The notes under the pieces are model-generated. The model was given only the letters and a program-made list of their open reading frames with translations, was not told the DNA's origin and searched no databases. 50,970 nucleotides of DNA from an uncultured Coriobacteriaceae bacterium (GTDB taxonomy: Bacteria > Actinomycetota > Coriobacteriia > Coriobacteriales > Coriobacteriaceae), in contig CALUOB010000004.1 in the NCBI GenBank assembly GCA_944322175.1, positions 1-50,970 on the forward strand, given 5' to 3'. The first letter of the stretch is position 1. Each line of letters starts with the position of its first letter. Of the stretch, positions 20,080 to 30,419 are shown one piece after another. Made by a program: the position numbers and the translations under genes.

Positions 20080-20594
20080 GACGATCCCTTCTTGATTTGC
20101 TGGTCGATCTCTTTCAGACGACGGCGCAGCACGCCGCGCTCGCCGCCGAGACGCACCAGGTCCTGCGCGCCCCACAGCGTTGCCGTGAGTCCGAACGAGA
20201 GGACCACGGTGCCCACGATACCATGCAGGCGCATGCCCGCAACAAGCGCGATGATACCGGCGGCGAGCAAGTACCGCGCCTTCACCAGCCGCTCGCGCGT
20301 TTGCACAAGCTGGCGCATCACCGTCGAGCGCGCCGCCCTAGCCGCAGCGGCACGGGCGGCTGGGCTCTCAGGGCTACTCGGCGCCGCAGATGCGTTGCGC
20401 CGCGAGCCGAGAAGAACGGCGCGCGCCTCGTTGATGGCGCGCATCTGCTGCTCCGCGCGGGAGCGCAGACGCTTGTTGCCCTCGTACTTGTCGGGGTGGA
20501 GCATCTGGGCGAGATCGCGGTGGGCGAGGCGCACGTCCTCGTCGGTGGCGCCCTCCTCAAGGCCGAGCGCGCTCAGAGCCTCTGCCCGCGTCAT
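20076..20594 (-). CDS. J-domain protein with membrane spans
   Basis: A protein of 172 residues. Residues about 1-65 form a J domain, with HRDLAQMLHPDKYEGN carrying the HPD tripeptide that stimulates DnaK ATPase. Two hydrophobic spans follow (near LLAAGIIALVAGMRL and GTVVLSFGLTATLWGAQ), then a charged C-terminal helix. It lacks the Gly/Phe and zinc regions of DnaJ itself, so it is likely a specialised membrane-bound co-chaperone. It lies between a bifunctional-nuclease gene and an unknown coupled gene. Confidence 0.8.
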   Translation of the reverse strand: MTRAEALSALGLEEGATDEDVRLAHRDLAQMLHPDKYEGNKRLRSRAEQQMRAINEARAVLLGSRRNASAAPSSPESPAARAAAARAARSTVMRQLVQTRERLVKARYLLAAGIIALVAGMRLHGIVGTVVLSFGLTATLWGAQDLVRLGGERGVLRRRLKEIDQQIKKGSS

Positions 20595-20636
20595 AACCGG
20601 AGCCGACCGCCGGCGGCAAGATGCGAGAGGCCCATC

Positions 20637-21137
20637 TTAAAAGTCATCGGGCGAAACCGTATGCGCAAACTCGTCGAAGCGCGCGTACTCGTCTTCGGTC
20701 TTCTGGTCCTCGTGGTAGCTCACGGTGCCCGCGCGGTTCATAACGTCGTCCTCCACGTACACGGGCGCGTTCGCGCGCACGGCAAGCGCCAGCGCGTCGC
20801 TCGGACGGGCGTCGACGCGCACCTCGGCGTCGTGCTCGTTCATGAGAACGATATCGGCGTAAAACACCGGCGACTCAAAGCGGGAGATCTCAACGCGCTC
20901 CACACGGGCGCCAAGCGCCCTGCACGCCTCGAGAAATACGTCGTGGGCAACCGGGCGCTTGGGCGGTGTGCCGTCGATGCCCTTGCTCACGGCAGCCGCC
21001 TCGTAGGAGCCGGTCTGAATGGACAGGGCACGCAGCGGCGCCTCGGAAGACTCGGCGGCCGAGCGCTCGCGCAGAACGATGGCCGAAGGAACGGGACCGG
21101 CAGCCATCATGATGGTCTCGATATCAACGCGAATCAT
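20637..21137 (-). CDS. bifunctional nuclease (DUF151) family protein
   Basis: A protein of 166 residues. The core pattern FYADIVLMNEHDAEVRVDARPSDALALAVR matches DUF151, the domain of plant bifunctional nuclease and of many bacterial proteins of uncertain role. In bacteria it often sits beside UvrBC-like or chaperone genes. Nuclease activity is not established for most members. It heads the minus-strand group that continues with the J-domain gene, 42 bp away. Confidence 0.85.
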   Translation of the reverse strand: MIRVDIETIMMAAGPVPSAIVLRERSAAESSEAPLRALSIQTGSYEAAAVSKGIDGTPPKRPVAHDVFLEACRALGARVERVEISRFESPVFYADIVLMNEHDAEVRVDARPSDALALAVRANAPVYVEDDVMNRAGTVSYHEDQKTEDEYARFDEFAHTVSPDDF

Positions 21138-21310
21138 AGCGGGTCCTCCTCACGCGGCTATCGGGCCACCTTATGCACACGGTGCGCCAAACGGCAAAAC
21201 ACGCGGTACATGCGGCGGCACTTCAGGCTTTTCTAGAACTGATATGGTACCCAAAGTTCCAGGACTGTCGAGCGTCGCAGAACCCTTCAAAACAAATTAG
21301 AAAAAACTTG

Positions 21311-21339
21311 TTGACGCGCTTGGAGGAGTGGGCTAATAT
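21311..21339 (+). promoter_or_regulatory. promoter of tRNA-Ile/tRNA-Ala
   Basis: TTGACG (21311-21316), a 17-base spacer and TAATAT (21334-21339), 13 bases before the tRNA-Ile gene. Confidence 0.75.
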
Positions 21340-21352
21340 TTCTTCACGCGAT

Positions 21353-21429
21353 GGGCCCATAGCTCAGTTGGTCAGAGCGCACGGCTGATAACCGTGAGGT
21401 CACAAGTTCAAATCTTGTTGGGCCCACCA
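21353..21429 (+). tRNA. tRNA-Ile (anticodon GAT)
   Basis: 77 bases including an encoded CCA. The acceptor stem GGGCCCA pairs with TGGGCCC; discriminator A; the anticodon loop carries GAT. It is not next to rRNA genes here. Confidence 0.96.
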
Positions 21430-21440
21430 CTTCTCTTCGC

Positions 21441-21485
21441 AATAAACACCCCCGCGAGAGCCGAGTCGCCGCTGGGGTGTTTATT
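21441..21485 (+). terminator. hairpin between tRNA-Ile and tRNA-Ala
   Basis: A 12 bp perfect stem (AATAAACACCCC, 21441-21452, with 21474-21485) with a 21-base loop. It may act as a terminator or a processing signal; no separate promoter is obvious before tRNA-Ala, so read-through is likely. Confidence 0.5.
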
Positions 21486-21492
21486 ACTATGT

Positions 21493-21568
21493 GGGGGTTT
21501 AGCTCAGCTGGGAGAGCGCGGGCTTTGCAAGCCTGAGGTCAGGGGTTCGATCCCCCTAACCTCCACCA
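21493..21568 (+). tRNA. tRNA-Ala (anticodon TGC)
   Basis: 76 bases including an encoded CCA. The acceptor stem GGGGGTT pairs with AACCTCC and includes the G3-T70 pair that marks alanine tRNAs. The anticodon loop is TTTGCAA. Confidence 0.96.
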
Positions 21569-21580
21569 TACGATTTCTCA

Positions 21581-21609
21581 AGACCTCGCAACTCGCGGGG
21601 TCTTTTTTT
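21581..21609 (+). terminator. terminator after tRNA-Ala
   Basis: A 9 bp stem (AGACCTCGC with GCGGGGTCT, one G-T pair) followed by a run of T. A second near-copy with a fully paired stem lies at 21783-21810. Confidence 0.85.
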
Positions 21610-21632
21610 GTTTGCGGTCGCATCGACCCCAA

Positions 21633-21770
21633 GGTTAGGGGGATCGAACCCCATTGGGGGCGCGAGCGTCAAGCAAACGCGGAGCGTTTGTAGCGAGCGC
21701 GCTGAGGCGCAGGGCGCCGAAGCGGGCGCGGGCGCCGCCAGGCGCACGCCGAGACTCCTAACCTCCACCA
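21633..21770 (+). repeat. tRNA-Ala-associated structured element
   Basis: It begins with a 20-base exact inverted copy (21633-21652) of tRNA-Ala bases 21542-21561. A GC-rich core follows, 49 bases of which (21654-21702) are identical to 50803-50851. It ends with a direct copy of the tRNA 3' end (CTAACCTCCACCA, 21758-21770). A second copy of the tRNA-Ala terminator follows. Hairpins in the core include AAACGC-GGA-GCGTTT. No open frame of note. Confidence 0.8.
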
Positions 21771-21782
21771 TTCAAATTCGCA

Positions 21783-21810
21783 AGACCTCGCAACCCGCGA
21801 GGTCTTTTTT
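21783..21810 (+). terminator. duplicate of the tRNA-Ala terminator
   Basis: AGACCTCGC (21783-21791) pairs fully with GCGAGGTCT (21797-21805), then TTTTT. Compared with the first copy, one base change restores a Watson-Crick pair. Confidence 0.8.
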
Positions 21811-22399
21811 ATGCAATTGCAACGGCCATCGTCAGCATGCCCAGCACAGAGCGGCGCAGACGCGCAAACCTTCACACATCGTCCTTGCTTGGGAGAACAA
21901 CGACCCTTCGAAGCGAGAAAGCACGCTCTTTGTGTCACATTGACTCTGCTTAGGAGAATTACGCTGGAACAAGAACCTTGCTTGGGAGAGACAGCAAAAC
22001 AGGCCATGCCGTTTACCTGCGAGAATGGCAGGTACCCCATCTTCCGCAAACCGAAGAACTCTCCAAAGCCGAGACGATGCGCAAGAAAGCTGGGAAAACG
22101 ACTCCGTACGGGCCGAATTTCTCCCAAGGCGGGACAATGTTCACCGGAACAGCCGAGAAATATGCAACGCTGTCGACCTCACAGAGCGCGACTTTGTCCC
22201 GCGAGCCCGACACACGCGCATCGAACCTTTCTCGGCACAACCCTTCAACAACCGCGAAAACCCCAGCTACATCCGGAAACTTTCTCGCGCAAACAGGGAA
22301 CACCGGCAACGTCTTTCTCGACAGGATCGCGCTTGGGGCCGCCGCGCACAAGGCGCCACGTGACAGAGCTCCTCCTTGTGAGGCATATCCATCAAATAA
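21811..22399. other. long gap with recurring CTTGGGAGA-like words, no clear gene
   Basis: About 590 bp between the tRNA-Ala element and the gyrA terminator. Open frames on both strands have no recognisable protein pattern. The word CTTGCTTGGGAGA occurs at 21884-21896 and 21977-21989, a variant CTGCTTAGGAGAA at 21946-21958, and the inverse TTTCTCCCAAG at 22118-22128. GC is lower than in the flanking genes. It may be a decayed or regulatory region. Confidence 0.4.
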
Positions 22400-22423
22400 G
22401 GCGCCGACGGGTTGGTCGGCGCC
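22400..22423 (-). terminator. terminator of gyrA
   Basis: A 9 bp perfect stem (GGCGCCGAC, 22400-22408, with 22415-22423), 6-base loop, followed on the minus strand by TTATTTGAT. Confidence 0.75.
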
Positions 22424-22452
22424 CTCTACGTCAGGCGGTTATGTGAGGAGGC

Positions 22453-25149
22453 CTACTCGTCGCCGAGGAGATCCTCGATGGCAGACTCGTCGGCTCCGAT
22501 GTCAACGCTCTCGTCCTCGGGCTCCGCACCTGCGCCGGCTGAGGCAAAGTCGAGCGTCTCCTGACCCTCGAGTTGGGCCTTCTTCTTGGCTTTGGCCTTA
22601 GCAGCCGTCATGCGCGCCACCGCGGTCACGCGGTCGCCGTCGGGCACGCTCATCATCTTCACGCCCTGCGTCGCACGTCCCAGACGCGAGATCTCGCTCG
22701 TCTTGACGCGCGTGACCATGGCCTCGGCCGTGATGATGAAGAGCTCGTGCTGCGGGCCAACCACCTTCATGGCAGCGAGCTGACCCTTGCGCTCGGTCAT
22801 CTGGATCGTGAACACGCCCTGACCGCCACGACCCTGCGGCGTGTAGTCGCTGATGGGCGTGCGCTTGCCAAAGCCGCGCTCGGTGATGACGAAAAGGTCG
22901 CCCTTGCCGTTGGTGATCTCCATGCCAAGCACGTGCGCGTCGCCCTTCATGGTGATACCGCGAACGCCCGAGGTGTCGCGACCGGTTGCGCGGACGTCCT
23001 CCTCATGGAAGAGAATCGCCTTGCCCGCCGTCGTTGCCATGATGACCATGTCGCCGGGCTTCACGCGGCGCACGTCGAGCAGACGGTCGTCCTTCTTGAG
23101 GTTGATGGCAATGATGCCGTCGCGGCGGCTGCGGTCGTACGCGCTCATGACGGTCTTCTTGACCATGCCCGACTCGGTGGCAAAGATCAGGTACTCGTCC
23201 TCGGGGAACGTACGGCAGCTGATGACGGCGGCAATGCGCTCGCCCTCCTCAAACGGCAGCAGGTTCACGATGGCCGTGCCGCGCGCCTGGCGGCTGCCCA
23301 CGGGCAGCTCGTGCACCTTCAGGCGGTACACCTTGCCCTTGGACGAGAAGAACAGCACGAAGTCGTGCGTGGAGGCCACGAACATCTCGTCGATGACGTC
23401 GTCCTCTTTGAGGTTCGTGCCGCTCACGCCCTTGCCGCCGCGGCGCTGCGCGCGGTAGGTGGCAACCGGGATACGCTTCACGTAGCCGGTGTGCGTGATG
23501 GTGACGACCATGTCCTCTTCGGCGATGAGGTCCTCGACGTCGAGGTCCTTCTCGGCCATCGAGATCTCGGTGCGGCGCTTGTCGGCGAACTTCTGCTTGA
23601 TCTCGCCCAGCTCGTCTTTGATGACGCCGAGGATCTTCTCCTCGTGAGCGAGCAGGTCCTCGTAGTACGCGATGCGCTCGAGAAGCTCGTTGAGCTCGTC
23701 CTCGAGCTTCTGACGCTGCAGGCCGGTGAGTCGGCGCAAGCGCATCTCGAGAATGGCGTCGCACTGAACGTCGTCCAGACCGAAGCGCGCGGAGAGGCGC
23801 TCCTTGGCCTCGGCGTCGTCGGCGGAGGAGCGGATGATGTGCACGACCTCGTCGATATTGTCGACGGCGATGATGAGGCCTTCGAGGATATGCGCGCGGT
23901 CACGAGCGCGGCGCAGGTCGTACTCGGTGCGACGGCGCACGACGCTCTGCTGATGAGCGATGTAGTAGTGCAGCATCTCCTTCAGCGTGAGCGTGCGCGG
24001 CACGCCGTCCACGAGCGCCAGGTTGATGACGCCGAACGTGGTCTGCAGCTGCGTGTGCTTGTACAGGTTGTTGAGAACCACCTGCGGAATGGCGTTCTGC
24101 TTAAGGTCGATGACGAGGCGCATACCCTTGCGGTTGGTCTCGTCGCGCAGGTCAGAGATGCCCTCGATGCGCTTCTCGTTGACGAGCTGCGCGATCTTCT
24201 CCTGCAAGGTGCCCTTGTTCACCTGATAGGGGATCTCGGTGAACACGAGGCGCTGGCGGCCGTTCTTCATCTGCTCGACGTGCGCCTTGGCGCGCACGGT
24301 GAGCGCCCCACGGCCCGTCTCGTAGGCCTGACGGATGCCGTCGGTGCCCATGATCGTGGCGCCCGTGGGGAAGTCGGGGCCGGGGAGCACCGTCATGAGC
24401 TCCTCGGTCGTGGCATCGGGGTTGTCGATGAGCAGGTCAACGGCGTCGATAACCTCGCCCAGGTTGTGCGGGGGCACATTGGTGGCCATGCCGACGGCGA
24501 TGCCCGACGAACCGTTGACGAGCAGGTTGGGGAAGCGCGAGGGAAGAACCTCGGGCTCCTGCAGGCTCTCGTCGTAGTTGGGGACCCAGTCGACGGTCTC
24601 CTTGTCGAGATCGCGAAGCATCTCCATCGCGGCGCGCGTCATACGGCTCTCGGTATAGCGCATGGCGGCCGGCGGGTCACCGTCGACCGAACCGAAGTTG
24701 CCGTGGCCGTCGACGAGCGGCACCCGCATGGAGAAGTCCTGCGCGAGACGCACCATGGCGTCGTACACGGCGGAGTCGCCGTGCGGATGGTACTTGCCGA
24801 TAACCTCGCCGACCGTCCAGGCCGACTTCTTATGCGGGCGGTTGGGGGTGATGCCCGCCTCGTTCATTGCGTAGAGGATGCGGCGGTGAACCGGCTTGAG
24901 GCCGTCGCGCACATCCGGCAGCGCACGGGCAACGATAACGGACATGGCGTACTCGATGAAGCTCGTACGCATCTCCTTGCCCATGTCGGCGGCCTCGAGG
25001 TGGCCTCCGTTGATGTCGTTCAGAAACGTCGTCTGCACGCCGTCTGTCGCTGCGTCGTCGTCGACGTCCTCAACGTCGTCGGCAACGTCCGCCGTCAGAT
25101 CAACAGGCTCGCGATCGTCATCGAACAAGCTGCGGTCGTTATCTGCCAC
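22453..25149 (-). CDS. gyrA: DNA gyrase subunit A
   Basis: A protein of 898 residues. The catalytic tyrosine is Tyr165 in [10 protein letters not shown], equal to E. coli Tyr122. The GyrA box [10 protein letters not shown] and a six-bladed C-terminal wrapping domain follow, then an acidic tail. The quinolone region reads [10 protein letters not shown] with Ser126 and Asp130 (E. coli 83 and 87), the sensitive-type residues. The 43 or so extra N-terminal residues are very acidic ([12 protein letters not shown]). With GyrB it introduces negative supercoils using ATP. It follows gyrB with a 192 bp gap that holds a GC-rich hairpin (25260-25280). Confidence 0.98.
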   Translation of the reverse strand: MADNDRSLFDDDREPVDLTADVADDVEDVDDDAATDGVQTTFLNDINGGHLEAADMGKEMRTSFIEYAMSVIVARALPDVRDGLKPVHRRILYAMNEAGITPNRPHKKSAWTVGEVIGKYHPHGDSAVYDAMVRLAQDFSMRVPLVDGHGNFGSVDGDPPAAMRYTESRMTRAAMEMLRDLDKETVDWVPNYDESLQEPEVLPSRFPNLLVNGSSGIAVGMATNVPPHNLGEVIDAVDLLIDNPDATTEELMTVLPGPDFPTGATIMGTDGIRQAYETGRGALTVRAKAHVEQMKNGRQRLVFTEIPYQVNKGTLQEKIAQLVNEKRIEGISDLRDETNRKGMRLVIDLKQNAIPQVVLNNLYKHTQLQTTFGVINLALVDGVPRTLTLKEMLHYYIAHQQSVVRRRTEYDLRRARDRAHILEGLIIAVDNIDEVVHIIRSSADDAEAKERLSARFGLDDVQCDAILEMRLRRLTGLQRQKLEDELNELLERIAYYEDLLAHEEKILGVIKDELGEIKQKFADKRRTEISMAEKDLDVEDLIAEEDMVVTITHTGYVKRIPVATYRAQRRGGKGVSGTNLKEDDVIDEMFVASTHDFVLFFSSKGKVYRLKVHELPVGSRQARGTAIVNLLPFEEGERIAAVISCRTFPEDEYLIFATESGMVKKTVMSAYDRSRRDGIIAINLKKDDRLLDVRRVKPGDMVIMATTAGKAILFHEEDVRATGRDTSGVRGITMKGDAHVLGMEITNGKGDLFVITERGFGKRTPISDYTPQGRGGQGVFTIQMTERKGQLAAMKVVGPQHELFIITAEAMVTRVKTSEISRLGRATQGVKMMSVPDGDRVTAVARMTAAKAKAKKKAQLEGQETLDFASAGAGAEPEDESVDIGADESAIEDLLGDE

Positions 25150-25341
25150 GAGACTCCTTTCTCGTCACTACCCTCTCGAACCCCAACCCGAACCCGATGA
25201 TTCGTGAAACTCAGCGAGCCGGGCGGGGAATCCGTCGCATGCGAGGTTCCGCATGAACAGGAGGCGCCAGTGGCGCCTCCGCCGTGAATCAGGATGCGCT
25301 CGAGCAGGTGACGGATTGCCCGCCCGGCACAGGAGGACGCG

Positions 25342-27294
<1,953 letters not shown>

Positions 27295-27466
27295 TCACAC
27301 GAGTCCTGTTGATTGAGCTATCCGAACTATTTTACCTGAATCAGCCATTGCTCTGACCTGCGTGTAGAAGGCTCTACAAGGCCCTCAAACACCGCTGGAA
27401 GGCGCGATTGGGCAAAAACGATTCGTTTATCTCATGGGCGTCTGCAAAACGGGAGAAAACGACCGC

Positions 27467-27955
27467 TCAGCGTCGGCGATACCCCTCGCGCGAGACGCGC
27501 ACCACGATCTTGCTCACGCGCGCGCCCTGAAACTCCATGCGGGTGCGGAGAATCTCGCGCATCATCGTGAGGTTCGTTCCCCACGCCTGCGCATCGACGT
27601 ACACCACGAGAGCGTTGTCGGCCTCCGCGTAGTACAGGCCGGTCACATGGTCTTTCTCGCGGGCCACCTCGGGGCTCGTCGCCATGACGGCGTTCCAGGC
27701 GGCAAACACCTCGCCGCGCCGCTCGGCCGCGCGCATACGGTCGCGCATCTGCGGCGTCGCGCCGCCGAGCACGCGGCCGCGCTCGGCGTCAATGTAGCCC
27801 TTGAGGTCGCGCATGGCGTGCTGGGGCACGGACCCGCCGTACGGCCACGGATGCTCGGCGGCGCGCTCGAGCTCGCCGTGCTCGATGCGCCTGCGGCGCT
27901 CCTCTTCCGCCCGTCCTGCGCGCACGCCCGCAGGACGCGTCGTCTCGTCACTCAT
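27467..27955 (-). CDS. DUF721 protein, probable helicase-loader DciA family
   Basis: A protein of 162 residues. The C-terminal half (VFAAWNAVMATSPEVAREKDHV to RVSREGYRRR) fits DUF721, with the pattern LVVYVDAQAWGTNLTMMREIL. DciA proteins recruit the replicative helicase DnaB in bacteria that lack DnaC or DnaI. No dnaC or dnaI is seen here, but only part of the genome is visible. The gene overlaps the end of recF by 8 bases and lies between recF and gyrB, the usual actinobacterial position. Confidence 0.85.
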   Translation of the reverse strand: MSDETTRPAGVRAGRAEEERRRRIEHGELERAAEHPWPYGGSVPQHAMRDLKGYIDAERGRVLGGATPQMRDRMRAAERRGEVFAAWNAVMATSPEVAREKDHVTGLYYAEADNALVVYVDAQAWGTNLTMMREILRTRMEFQGARVSKIVVRVSREGYRRR

Positions 27956-29036
27956 CGCCGATACGCACCACCTTCGCGCCGTCCAGCACCTCGTGCGAGA
28001 AGTACCCCAAGTTGGTGGTGGTAACCACCGTCTGAACCGAGCGCTCGGCGATGCCCATGATGGCGTCGCGGCGCGAGGCGTCGAGCTCGCTCATCACGTC
28101 GTCGAGCAGAAGGAGCGGGTACCTGCCGAGTATGTCGCGCGTCACACGGACCTCGGCCATCTTCCAGGCAAGCACCACGCTGCGCTGCTGACCCTGCGAA
28201 CCGAAGGCCCGCGCGTCGCGGCCGTCGATGGTAAAGACGATCTCGTCGCGATGCGGACCCGTGAGCGTCATGCCGCGGCGGCGCTCCTCCTCGCGTCGCG
28301 CGCGGAACGCCTCCACCAGACGATCGGCGAGCTCCTCGCGCGAGGCGCCCTCGACAGGCCCGACGGTTGCTTCGTACGCCACGCCAATCTCCTCGTGCGG
28401 GGCAATCGTGGCGTACGCCTCGGCCATATGAGCCCGCACGCGGTCGAGAAGCGCGCAGCGATGCTGCAGCAGCGCCGCACCGGTGAGCGCTATCGACTCG
28501 TCCCAGGCCTCGAGAAGCCCCGTGTCGAGCACGGGCTCCTTGAGCAAGGCGTTGCGCTGCTCAACCGAGCGCGCGTACGCCGACACGAGCTTGGCGTACT
28601 GCTCGTTGAGCTGCATACCGAAGTCGTCGAGCGCCTCGCGGCGCACGCGCGCAGAGCGCTTGACCATGTCGAGATGATCGGGGCAGAAGAGCACCGACGG
28701 CACGATGCCGCGCACCCCCGCGGCGGCGACGCCTTTGCCGTTGCGCTTGAACGACCGCTTGCCGCCCGTCACGTCGAGACGGATGTCGACAACACGGCCC
28801 TCGCCCTCGAGGCGGGCTGCCGCCATGGCGGCGCGGGCGCCCTCCCGCACGAGATCGCGCGGGGCGGGGCGCCTGAACGACTGTCCCGCCGTAAGGAGCT
28901 GCAGAGCCTCGACAAGGTTCGTTTTGCCCACGGCGTTGCGTCCCACGAGAATGGTGGTCGCTGGCGAAGGATCGAGGTCGTACGCTTCGAAGCTGCGGAA
29001 ATCACGCACCGTGAGGTGCGTCAGCTGCATGGCCAT
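27948..29036 (-). CDS. recF: DNA replication and repair protein RecF
   Basis: A protein of 362 residues. Walker A GRNAVGKT is at residues 32-39. The ABC-type signature region has TGPHRDEIVF and GSQGQQRSVVLAWKMAE, followed by Walker B LLLLDDVMSELD. It helps load RecA at single-stranded gaps. The start MAMQLTHLTVRDFRSFE is standard; a second ATG at 29030 is equally possible. It follows dnaN by 6 bases and overlaps the DUF721 gene, so all are probably one transcript. Confidence 0.97.
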   Translation of the reverse strand: MAMQLTHLTVRDFRSFEAYDLDPSPATTILVGRNAVGKTNLVEALQLLTAGQSFRRPAPRDLVREGARAAMAAARLEGEGRVVDIRLDVTGGKRSFKRNGKGVAAAGVRGIVPSVLFCPDHLDMVKRSARVRREALDDFGMQLNEQYAKLVSAYARSVEQRNALLKEPVLDTGLLEAWDESIALTGAALLQHRCALLDRVRAHMAEAYATIAPHEEIGVAYEATVGPVEGASREELADRLVEAFRARREEERRRGMTLTGPHRDEIVFTIDGRDARAFGSQGQQRSVVLAWKMAEVRVTRDILGRYPLLLLDDVMSELDASRRDAIMGIAERSVQTVVTTTNLGYFSHEVLDGAKVVRIGDE

Positions 29037-29042
29037 GCGAAC

Positions 29043-30146
29043 CTACACGCGCACGGGCATGACCAGGTAGAGGTAGTTGATCTTGCCGTAGGACTTGAAC
29101 ACGCCCGCCTGAGCGTAGCTCTGGAGCTCGAGGGTGATCTCCTTCTCGTGCCCGATGGCGTTCAGGCAGCCGAAGATGTAGTGGTAGTTGAAGGCAATGG
29201 TCCCGGACTCGCCCACGGCCTCGACCTCAAACGCCTCCTGCGCGGCGTCTTGATCGCTCGAGATGGCCGAGAGGCCCATAAGGCCGGCGTCGGTGTCGAT
29301 CTCGAAGCGAACGGCCGAGTTGTTCTGCGCGATAACTGCCACGCGCTTGAGCGCGGCGGCAAACGTATCGACGTTGATCTTGACGGACGTAGCGCATGCG
29401 GCGGGAATGAGCTGCTTGTAGTTGGGATACGTGCCCTCGATGCGACGTGAGACGTACGTGGTGCCGCCCGCCACGAACACGACCTGTGTGTCGGTGGAGC
29501 CGACAAGGATGGTGCCGGTACCGCCCGTGATGGAGAGCGCGTCGTAGAACGCGCCGGCGGGAACGTTCAGCTCGAAGCTGCCGTCGAGTGACGAGGTCTC
29601 CACCTGGGTGTCGCACACGGCCAGCCGGTACGAGTCGGTTGCGACAAGGCGGATGGTGTTGTTCTCGACGGTCATGTACACGCCGGTCAGAACAGGGCGG
29701 TTCTTGTCGGTGGAGGTCACACGGTACACGCGGTTGACCATCTCTGAGAGGATGTTGCTCGGAAGCTCCACGGAACGCTCGAGCGCAAACGCCGGAAACT
29801 CCGGAAAGTCCTCGGCCGGCAGCGTGTTGAGACGAAACGCGCTCTTCTCGCACGCGATCTGCGCCTGGCGGCCGTCGCAGACAAACTGAACGGCGGCGTC
29901 GGGCAGGGTCTTGGTGATGTTGGCGAGCATCTTGCACGGAAGGACCACGGCACCGGCCTCGTCAACGCGCGCGGCAACGCGGTGCTTGATCGAGATCGTC
30001 AGGTTGGACGTCTGGAACTCGAGGACGCCGTCCTGGGCCTTGATGAGAACGCCCGAGAGGATCGGCAACGTAGACGATCCGGCAATGCCCTTCTGTACAA
30101 CGGCGAGGGCGTCGGCGAGCGCTGATTGACTAACCGTGAATCTCAT
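29043..30146 (-). CDS. dnaN: DNA polymerase III subunit beta (sliding clamp)
   Basis: A protein of 367 residues, the normal length. The start MRFTVSQSALADALAVVQKGI, the central FPEFPAF and VLTGVYMTVENNTIRLVATDSYRLA, and the C-terminal YLVMPVRV are typical. It forms the ring clamp that tethers the polymerase. GAAAGGTG lies 5 bases ahead of the ATG. It follows dnaA with a 273 bp gap holding DnaA-box-like sites. Confidence 0.98.
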   Translation of the reverse strand: MRFTVSQSALADALAVVQKGIAGSSTLPILSGVLIKAQDGVLEFQTSNLTISIKHRVAARVDEAGAVVLPCKMLANITKTLPDAAVQFVCDGRQAQIACEKSAFRLNTLPAEDFPEFPAFALERSVELPSNILSEMVNRVYRVTSTDKNRPVLTGVYMTVENNTIRLVATDSYRLAVCDTQVETSSLDGSFELNVPAGAFYDALSITGGTGTILVGSTDTQVVFVAGGTTYVSRRIEGTYPNYKQLIPAACATSVKINVDTFAAALKRVAVIAQNNSAVRFEIDTDAGLMGLSAISSDQDAAQEAFEVEAVGESGTIAFNYHYIFGCLNAIGHEKEITLELQSYAQAGVFKSYGKINYLYLVMPVRV

Positions 30147-30280
30147 GGTGCACCTTTCTGGGAGCGGGTCTTGTTTATGTTCTCTTATATATCTAAACCT
30201 AACAGTAATAATAGAGCGGTTGAAAACGTGGAGTGTTCTTCTCCGCGCAGCTCACGGCGGTAAAGTTGCCTTTTGAGTGC

Positions 30281-30390
30281 GTGGAAAACCGAGGGTGTTT
30301 GTCCACAGGCCCGAGGCTCCTCCGGGGCTTTCCACGAGGGTGCGGCGTTTTTCCTCCCGTTGTCCGCATATCATACTCCAGTTTTCCACA
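30281..30390. promoter_or_regulatory. DnaA-box cluster between dnaA and dnaN, candidate oriC
   Basis: Box-like words: GTGGAAAAC (30281-30289, inverse of GTTTTCCAC), TTGTCCACA (30299-30307), CTTTCCACG (around 30329) and TTTTCCACA (30382-30390). The consensus is TTATCCACA, so all are variants. The dnaA-dnaN gap is a common origin site. A second cluster lies at 33423-33484. Confidence 0.6.
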
Positions 30391-30419
30391 GGGGCTTATC
30401 GCCCCATCGGTCGGTTCTC

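Noticed and set aside
21811-22446. A 211-residue frame as a real gene
   Set aside because: Codon use is unlike the neighbours, residues show no domain pattern, and overlapping frames of similar length exist on the other strand.
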